Positions 56,801-64,000 of a DNA stretch of 64,000 nt are shown here, piece after piece (position 1 is the stretch's first letter; every line of letters starts with the position of its first letter). The position numbers were made by a program, and so were the translations under genes. The stretch covers positions 16,766,491 to 16,830,490 of the forward strand of contig OY720345.1 of the NCBI GenBank assembly GCA_963082975.1, in the 5' to 3' direction. Origin of the DNA: Labia minor. Its lineage: Eukaryota > Arthropoda > Insecta > Dermaptera > Spongiphoridae. Below the pieces are notes generated by a model. The model saw only the letters and a list, made by a program, of their open reading frames with translations. It was not told where the DNA came from and made no database searches.

Positions 56801-58135
56801 GGGTGACCCAGCCAGTAGTTGAACCCCTTCCAGTAGTTGAACAAATTACCAAAAATCCGCCAAAATCTCAAGAGGAAACATGCTTGGAACGTGAAATTTT
56901 ATTTTATTTTTAAGTTGTTATGTTGTCACAACTGAAACACCTATCGTCTGCTGCACGTGACTTAAGTACTCAGAGATATTATTTTTTTTCTCAAATGAAA
57001 TGCTTGTTTTTGCATTCACGACTAGTCTACTGAAAATACGGTAAGTAAAAGTAATCCACGTGCATCCTAGTCATTTTTAGAGATATTTTTACAGAATTGG
57101 TCTTAAATTAAAGCTAAAGGACTACATTTTGAAGTATGATATTAAGGTATAGATATTTTTTATTTTTTAGAGCTCTAAACTGACTGTTCAACTAATGGCA
57201 CTGTTAAAATGCACAAATTCCAGTAATTGAACAGTGGTGAACGTTGCCCGCCATCGAAGTTCACCAGACTGAATGTTCAATCCCTTTTATACCTTGAATC
57301 CCTCTTCCCCAAGGGTAGGCCTGAAGAATTTAGAAAAGTGCAGGGGAAGAGTGGGAGGGTAATATTGAGGCCCGTGAACTGTTTCAGTTTTGGAAAAGGC
57401 TTCGGAGCAAATGTCTTAATGAAACTCAGACAAATGGCCTTTTGTCTGAGTGTATTGAAAAAGAGCCCGAAATTAATCATAATTTTGATGCCTCACCTTC
57501 AGCATTGAATGTTAGTGCAATCCAAGCAACACTTTCAAGACAAACGGACTTGCCTAAAGTAAAGTAAAGTAAAACCAGGAATCTATGCAGTAACGGGACT
57601 CGACTCCCAAAGCAATTTCGTATCAAAAGTTTAAAAAATTTTAAAAATATTTTTAATTTTGTATCTTATATGTATATTGCAGATTGGTGTTTGTTTGAAA
57701 TAAATAAATAAATATATTATTGTTATTATTATTATAATTTAAACATTGAGCAATGTTTGGAATGTGAATCAGCCTTGTATTGTGTTATGAGTGCTCAAGC
57801 TATAGGCCTAGATATTTGTTAAGTCGTTTTGGATGTGTACCTAAACTTAAAATAAAAAAAACTATGAAATAACGGGTGTTCAATTACTGGAATATCGAGC
57901 GTTCAAAAACTGGACATGTCTGTTCAACCACTGGGATAAAATCATAAAAAATGTTGTGAATTTTTTTTTGCTTTTTATTTTTCAGTTAAGCACTGTTTAA
58001 TATTTTTTTTAATAACTACAATAATAAAGCTTTGTTAAAAATCCATTAGCTTAGTTTTACGGCTAATAGTATAGAACTTACAACAGGATCCGTGGTAAAC
58101 TGGCTTTATTTGTTCAACTACTGGCTGGGTCACCC
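56801..58135. mobile_element. TA-flanked DNA transposon with repeated CAGTAGTTGAAC motifs
   Basis: 24-bp identical TIRs starting GGGTGACCCAGCCAGTAGTT, flanked by TA (56799-56800, 58136-58137), 1335 bp. Variants of the TIR-internal motif (CAGTAGTTGAAC, CAGTAATTGAAC, GTTCAATTACTGG, GTTCAAAAACTGG, GTTCAACCACTGG) recur inside. A frame near 57345-57560 reads AGEEWEGNIEARELFQFWKR and continues to a stop; possibly a transposase C terminus. TA target suggests the Tc1/mariner superfamily, perhaps pogo-like; not certain. Confidence 0.75.
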
Positions 58136-58224
58136 TATATATATATATATGATGGATTTTGATAAAAAAAACTTTACCAGTATATTCCTTTTTTGATTCA
58201 AAACAAACTTTCCTTAAGCAGTAT

Positions 58225-58592
58225 TTTTTTTTTTTTTATTTAACTTCCAATTAGATACATTAATTCCACATCTGCCTTATTTGAGGCAATAGAAGAACAT
58301 TTACAGGTTAAACTCAATATATACATAAAATATATACAATAAGAAATAGAGGGGTATTATGAGGGGAGAATCAAGAAAGAAAGAAAGAAAGATATTAGTG
58401 GGAGGGGGATAAGACTAGACAGGATTAAGATAGGAAAATAGGTGTTGAGGATATTATGAGAGACAAGTAGAGAAGATGGAGCGATTGACTTGAATCAAAC
58501 CGTCGGCCCATTAGTCGAAGGAGAATTGAGTCTGTCGTGTATCAAGTCGTTAGGTCTAAGTCTTTTTAGTCTTCTGGTTAGTCCTTGTGTGT
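58225..58592 (-). mobile_element. Short 5'-truncated Jockey-like LINE 3' end
   Basis: Poly(T) at 58225-58240 is the poly(A) tail on the minus strand. The minus-strand frame just inside its 5' end reads LTRRLKRLRPNDLIHDRLNS then stop, like the C terminus of the element at 41793. Target duplication TTAAGCAGTAT at 58214-58224 and 58593-58603. It interrupts the left arm of the family F MITE. Confidence 0.8.
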
Positions 58593-59043
58593 TTAAGCAG
58601 TATGTGGCGGTCATTTCTAGTTTACGAGATTAAAATTATTAAAGTTTGCATATAAATCCATTGATATTCTTTTTAGCTACCATGTTTTATTATTTGACCA
58701 CCAGAGAGCTCCAATAATTTTCTGTTTTTATAAGTTCGGTTTGGATATAAGAGAAGATTAAAAAATTAATTAATTAAATCATTTTTCTATATCCAAACCG
58801 AACTTATAAAAACCAAAAATTAGGGAATAAGTTTATAATTAGTGAATTAGTCAATAAAACATTATTAAATGGTTGCTCATTCATAACTATATTAGTTTAT
58901 ATGAAAACTTTAATAATTTTTATCTCGTAAACTACAAGTGACCGCCACATACTTCTTAAGAAAAGTTTGTTTTGAATCAAAAAAGAAATCTACTGGTAAA
59001 GTTTTATCAAAATCCATCATATATCAGTTAGACTAAACAATTA

Positions 59044-61339
59044 GCGATAAATATTAATGTATGAAAGAATAAAATTATTATTGTTTTCAATTTTTCCATG
59101 TTTAATCATACAAAGAAATTATGAAAACATTTACCAATTTCATATATATAGATTTTCTAATATTTAATCACGCCTTTATTTAATAAATTATATTTATAGA
59201 TACATACAGTAATTTTATTATTAATTATTAATTAGAAGAGTAACATATATACATTTTAACTTTTTCTCTAAATATAATTTCATCTGAATAAAAATATTTT
59301 TTTTCTTTTTGCATTAAAATTTATTTAAATACTTATTTGATAGGGCGAGCAGACCCATTCAATTTTAATATTTATTATAATGTTTTATTTTTAATTTAAA
59401 ATGAAATTTCCTCCAAATTGAAATTTAAAATTTGAAATACTACTTGTCTTCTTAAATTTTATTTAAATTATTATATTAATTTTTGTTTATTATTTTTCTT
59501 TTTAATATTTATCAGAAGAAACAATTGATATGTGTCTCTTTAGGATCTCTAAGGTGAAATTCAAATAAAAAATTAAATATATGTTATTATTATTATTATT
59601 TTATTGTTATTATCTCTAGACCTAACATGTTTTATAGTATAATTGCAATTAATAAAATAATAGACCAGATTTAGAGATAAATTAAAAAAAGAAGATAAAA
59701 TTTCGTTATTCTTAAATAAAATCCTCCCTTGTAGAGGCTTTTTTATTTTACAAACTACCTCTTTTATTCATAGCTAACTGTTAGTTTATTCTTAGAGATT
59801 TTACGGGGGATTAAAATTAGATTATTCACACCATCCCCTTAACTCCTCTTTTGCATTTTTGTTAATCGTTGGGGAAACAAAAAGAAGAGAAAAGAGAGAG
59901 AAAAAAGACGCACTTAAAAAAAAATGTGGGATAAGAAAGGGTGAATGTGTAAAATGGGGATGGAAAGATATTTCTGCGGCTTAAATAGAGGCGGGGTGAC
60001 TCCCCTGTTGCTAATTTGTCTCTTTTGCAAAACCAATTGTGTGTGTGTGTGTGTCAAGGGGGGGGGTAAGAGAGAGGGAGACATATATATACAAAAAAAA
60101 AAGTAGCCGATTGAGAACTTATCCAAGTTGAAACAGTTTAAAATTGCATCAATTAATAATAGTTGATGGACGTTTTAGTGATTAGATAGAGATTTTAACA
60201 AATTCCACACTAACCAATAAATCATCGCGGCTGATTTGACTAAACGGCAGATAAGCCTCATTATGCAGATCTATTTTGTATTCGTAACGAAATCCACTTC
60301 CATTTGATTAAAGCCTCCTCCTGTCCAATTGACAACAATTGCAAATCTAAAAAGCATTAAAAAAATGCAAATTTTTTAATTGAGAAAGGGAAACATGAAA
60401 TTTATGATATTTCAAATTGACATTTCATTAAACAGTTTCAAATTAAGGAAACAAATTAAGTTATATAATATATAGTATATGAAATATTTAATTAAATATA
60501 GAAAAATAGTAAAATATTGAAATAAATTATGTATTTCCAATTTCAATTATTTTATTAAACAATATATATATATATATCTTATACTATATTGTACTATGCT
60601 GACGGCGGCATAAAACTATTCTTACTTGTTAGAGGGACAGGCGGCTTCTAACCGCACGAGATTGATTAATAATAATAATTTATAGGAAATTGTGTTTCAA
60701 ATACTTACAAAAGAACACAATGTTTAAATATAAAATTATTAACTTTATTCAAATCTTCGTAATATTTTTTTATTTGAAACTTATTTAATTTAACAAAACA
60801 AAATTGAAAAAAAATGAAATTAGTTACAAATTTTGAAAATTTGTTTGTAACTAACTTCATAATGTTACAGACATCACATATCTACATACATACGACGGAA
60901 ATTATATATGTAGATAATAGTTTACGCATGATTATCCAATAAGTGAGAAATGAGAAGCCTAAACTTACTTATTTCTATCTGATAGTTAGTAGTTAAATAA
61001 TTTATAAAATTTACAATTAGATACCTTCACCGGTTAAACATGCAAAGAATAAATTTTATTTAACCTTCTTATGAATTGAGATTGGTCGTTAATGATATCA
61101 ATAGTTGGTCAAATAATTATTTAAAATATAATAAATTCAAACCCAGTGAAAGTGAAGTGTGTTCTTATGATGAAAATGAGAAAATATTTTATCCTACATA
61201 TTGTAGATATATGTGTGTATATATGGAGTTATAATAATTCTCTTTTGAGAATTAGGTATTATGGATAATCGTATATCCTGGAGAGTAATTCCTTGGAAAA
61301 ATAAGAATTGAATCGATATTAATGTATGTGTGATAATTG
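59044..61339. other. Non-coding DNA, possible regulatory island near 60170-60350
   Basis: Mostly AT-rich. 60170-60350 is balanced in composition and non-repetitive, as conserved non-coding elements often are, but conservation cannot be judged from one sequence. G9 run at 60058. GA-rich at 59875-59905. Confidence 0.3.
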
Positions 61340-61640
61340 AGGTAACCGTGGAATGGCGGAGACTGCATAAAGAGGAATTACATGACCTCTTTGCATCTCT
61401 AAACATAGTTGGGGTTATAAAATCGACACGTGGCTAGAATGGGAGAAGAAAGAATGTAGAAAAATATTGATGGGGAGACTGATTGGGAAACGTCCGCTTG
61501 GAAGACCAAAGAGGAGGTGGGTGGGGTGTGAGAGAGATGGGAGAGGGTAGGAGTTGGATGGTTGTGGCACAGGATAGAGACATTTGGAGAAATGTGGCTG
61601 CTGCGGCCAAGAACTTTCGAATCTCGTAGAGTCACAGAAA
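61340..61640 (+). pseudogene. Decayed LINE ORF2 C terminus (copy 2 of two)
   Basis: EWRRLHKEELHDLF and SLNIVGVIKS, then after a gap RMGEER, VEKYLMGRLIGKRPLGRPKR, RSWMVVAQDRDIWRNVAA and AAKNF. Follows the known insect LINE pattern EWR.LHNEELH.LY.SPNI..VIKS...RMGE...GKRPLGRP.RRW...AQDRD.WR. A deletion removes the RRLRWAGHV part and there are frameshifts. Same family as 16165-16530. Confidence 0.75.
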
Positions 61641-61983
61641 TTGATAGGTAGATAGTATTTGTGTTAATTGTATTTGGTTTAATAAAGAATTGGATCTTAT
61701 TACATAAAATAAATAAAAAAATTAATAAAAAATAAAATAAAATAAAATATAAATAATTTTTTTGATTAAAAGAATTACTTAAATTAAGAAATGTTAATAA
61801 GATTCAATAATTTAAACTATTTTATTAAAAAACAAGTAATATATATATATTTTTCTGTGCATTTAAATTTCTAGAAAAATTTTCGAAACTAAAAAGAATG
61901 TATAATAGTAAAACAGAGGTATTTTAGTAGTCGTTAATTAATTTATCAAAAAGGCTATAGTATTTACTTTAATAATATTGAGT

Positions 61984-62021
<38 letters not shown>

Positions 62022-62583
62022 ATACAGATAAATATGTCCAGATTCTAAAGAGAGGGAGAGTGAGTTTGAAAATAAATAACTAAAACTAAAAACGTTTCAT
62101 TATTCATTGCCATATACTTAGATATTAAATCTAATTATAATTTATAATCAACTCGGAAAATTAATCGATTTTAAAATTAATTTTTTTGAATATATTTTTT
62201 AAAATTGAATATATTTATATATATGAATTAACATAGAATGTGTTTAACCTTTCCTTTTTTTTACTTTATAATAATTTAATATTAAAATTATATTAAATAT
62301 TTAATTATTCGTAGAAATAAGAATATATAAATTTTATAAATCCAAATATAAAAGTTAATAAATATAAATAAATCAAGATATGAATTTCAAAATACAATAT
62401 TTCTAATATAAAATGAGAACATTTATAATAAATTTTTTATTATAAACAGTGAATGGGGTCTCTTTAGAACAATTCGTTTGGCTAAAATATTTTTTTTCAA
62501 TAGAAAAGCGTGATAAGCCACTCAACCGATTTCTTCCAAGAATATAAATAAAAAATAAAAATAAATATTATTTTTTTATTTAG
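61641..62583. other. AT-rich non-coding DNA with a TA microsatellite
   Basis: (TA)n at about 61988-62018. No supported frame or repeat match. Confidence 0.4.
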
Positions 62584-62639
62584 TTTGCTTTGCATAGTGA
62601 ATAAGACAAGACACCTTGGCAGTGGCTGTACGAGTAATG
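62584..62639 (+). other. Candidate exon ending in an ATG, at a strong splice donor
   Basis: A long T-rich run and TTTAG precede; CGAGTAATG|GTAAGTAA follows the usual donor consensus. 56 bp of balanced composition. Could be a 5' exon whose start codon is its last codon, with the gene extending beyond the window. No partner exon in view. Confidence 0.3.
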
Positions 62640-62989
62640 GTAAGTAATTGATAATTATTTTATTTATTCTTGTTAATTATTAATAGTTAATTGTTTTCTA
62701 TACTCGAAACGTATATATAAATGATTGATTGAATTGCATATATTTTTACTATTCAACAATATTTGAAAACGAAAAAGTTATGCATTAATTTACTTAAAAC
62801 TCTGTAAATACTAAATTAATTTATTTGTTACTTTAATATTTTATTATTATTCATAATAATATATCAATTCTTAAATGCAATTCACATTTATATTCTGTTT
62901 AATATTATTTTAAAAATCATCCAAAAAGCTTAATTGATCTTATATAAAAATTATTTTTTATAAATAAAATCGCGCCCAAATGTAAGAAG

Positions 62990-63640
62990 TTGTAAAATAT
63001 TTATAATTTTTATTATCTCACCAGAAATAGTATTGCTGTTTTTGTTGTTTTTATACTTTTTGAAGGTCCTTGAGCCATTTTCACTAAGAGGGTTGAGAAA
63101 AATGTCTGTATATATATATATGTATGTGTGTGGGGGGAGGGGGGTATGTAGACAAAATTACGCAAAAACAGTTTGAGCTAGAATAATGAAATTTGGTACA
63201 CGCGCATTATTCAAAATTTGTAGTTTTCTATCAACTTATGGGAAAAATAGCTCATTTGAAAGAAGTCCATTACCTACATACCTATTAAATATAATTATCT
63301 TATTAAAAAATATATTTGACACTACTAAAAAAAAGACAAATCCAATAATATAATAATAATTAAAATAATTTGAGAAATGTAGTTCAGTTGGAAGAGGACC
63401 ATTACCCAATTCAGTTTTCTCAGTTTTTTTTTCCTCTAAACTGAGCGTAAAGATAAAGATAAAGGTTTGGTAGTTTGTCCACGTGATTCAAAATTGTATA
63501 AAACTACTATATATAGAATTTCAGCTTGATTGAGTCGCTGAAAGTACCGGAATTAATTTTTTAAATTTATTAACATGTTGACTGTCAATCACGCGCCTGC
63601 ACGTGACGTGGTTTCATCAACAAAGAGCCAAACATGTCTA
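62990..63640 (+). repeat. Dispersed repeat family B, copy 7 (with inserted block)
   Basis: ATTATCTCACCAGAAATAGT, a TG/TA microsatellite, TTTGAGCTAGAATAATGAAA, the extra block TTTGACACTACTAAAAAAAA shared with 24878, then CAAAATTGTATAAAACTACT, GTACCGGAATTAATTTTTTA, GCACGTGACGTGG, AACAAAGAGCCAAAC. GGAAGAGGACCATTACC-like sequence appears on both sides of the extra block. Confidence 0.8.
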
Positions 63641-64000
63641 TATATGTTTATGTTTAGGTGTTCTGTGTCAGAAGCCAGTTTAAAATTAAATTTCTCGATT
63701 TCCTTTACAAAGTATCAAAGGAAGTGAATATAACATAATTAATATAACATAATAATGATAATATAAATGTGTATACAATTATAAAATAATATCCCTGTTT
63801 AATACCTTTTCAAATTGTACTATCCATATAAATATATCAAATTGTATACACATTGAACATCCCATATAAGAGAGGTAATGGGTACATCAATTGCTAATAA
63901 TGTATTTAATTTTTATCAAAACTATGATAAAAGTTAAATGCTGCTAGAGGCAGTCGAAAACAAATGTTATTTCATAAATGTTCACAACTCACAAAAATAT
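63641..64000. other. Non-coding DNA to the window edge
   Basis: No supported frame or repeat match. Confidence 0.4.

Larger units (their letters stand above)
52734..59041 (+). mobile_element. Family F palindromic MITE, copy 2, expanded by nested insertions
   Basis: TIRs ATTGTTTAGTCTAAC and its inverse at the ends, flanked by TA (52732-52733 and 59042-59043). Removing the hAT stack (52750-56786 plus one target duplication), the TA-flanked element (56801-58135) and the LINE (58225-58592) leaves about 580 bp collinear with copy 1 at 7197-7729, including the arms (AAAACTTTACCAGT) and an inner palindrome at 58728-58820. The left arm carries all the insertions. Confidence 0.82.

Noticed and set aside
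57227-57508. 93-codon gene in the TA-flanked transposon
   Set aside because: A competing frame of the same stretch looks more protein-like, and neither begins at a convincing start; treated as transposon interior.

Overview
The window looks like arthropod (most likely insect) nuclear DNA. It is very AT-rich and intron-bearing, and most of its recognisable content is transposable elements of kinds common in insects: R1-clade, Jockey-like and RTE-like LINEs, a Penelope-like element, mariner and hAT DNA transposons, a tRNA-type SINE and several dispersed short repeat families (called A to F here). The order or species cannot be fixed from the sequence alone. There are no rRNA genes, functional tRNA genes or CRISPR arrays.

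Host genes are few. The best is a four-exon gene on the minus strand (5323 down to 1069). Its exons join in phase at canonical GT-AG sites into a 291-residue protein whose N-terminal part resembles DUF4485 (the domain at the N terminus of CEP112-like centrosomal proteins). Directly upstream on the same strand, a two-exon reading frame (5778 to 5348) would give a 79-residue, strongly hydrophobic protein. It ends 24 bases before the ATG of the DUF4485-like protein, which suggests a dicistronic transcript. Introns of this locus carry a SINE and two family A repeats. Candidate isolated exons of unknown genes lie at 50854-50920 and 62584-62639.

Layout: 0-6 kb host locus with intronic repeats; 6-9 kb repeats A and B, a TA-flanked palindromic MITE (family F) and a hAT MITE; 9.1-13.1 kb first copy of a large duplicated unit, carrying an internally deleted RTE-like LINE; 13.6-25.9 kb repeats A-E, a SINE, LINE remnants, a hAT element with exact 8-bp target duplications and a foldback mariner derivative; 25.9-31.3 kb a R1-clade LINE with both ORFs open; 31.9-35.5 kb second copy of the duplicated unit, carrying two LINE remnants; 36.8-38.5 kb a rearranged mariner; 40.8-48.3 kb repeats framing a 5'-truncated Jockey-like LINE (12-bp target duplication) and a Penelope-like element with inverted terminal repeats; 49.7-51.7 kb families C and D and a strong hairpin; 52.7-59.0 kb a nest of at least five transposons inside one family F MITE; 59-64 kb mostly unrecognised non-coding DNA with one LINE remnant, a candidate exon and a family B copy.

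Apart from the putative dicistronic locus, the genes do not form a pathway. The main interest is the reconstructed host gene pair, the apparently young R1-clade LINE, the Penelope-like element, and the nested and foldback architectures, whose order of insertion can be read from target duplications.
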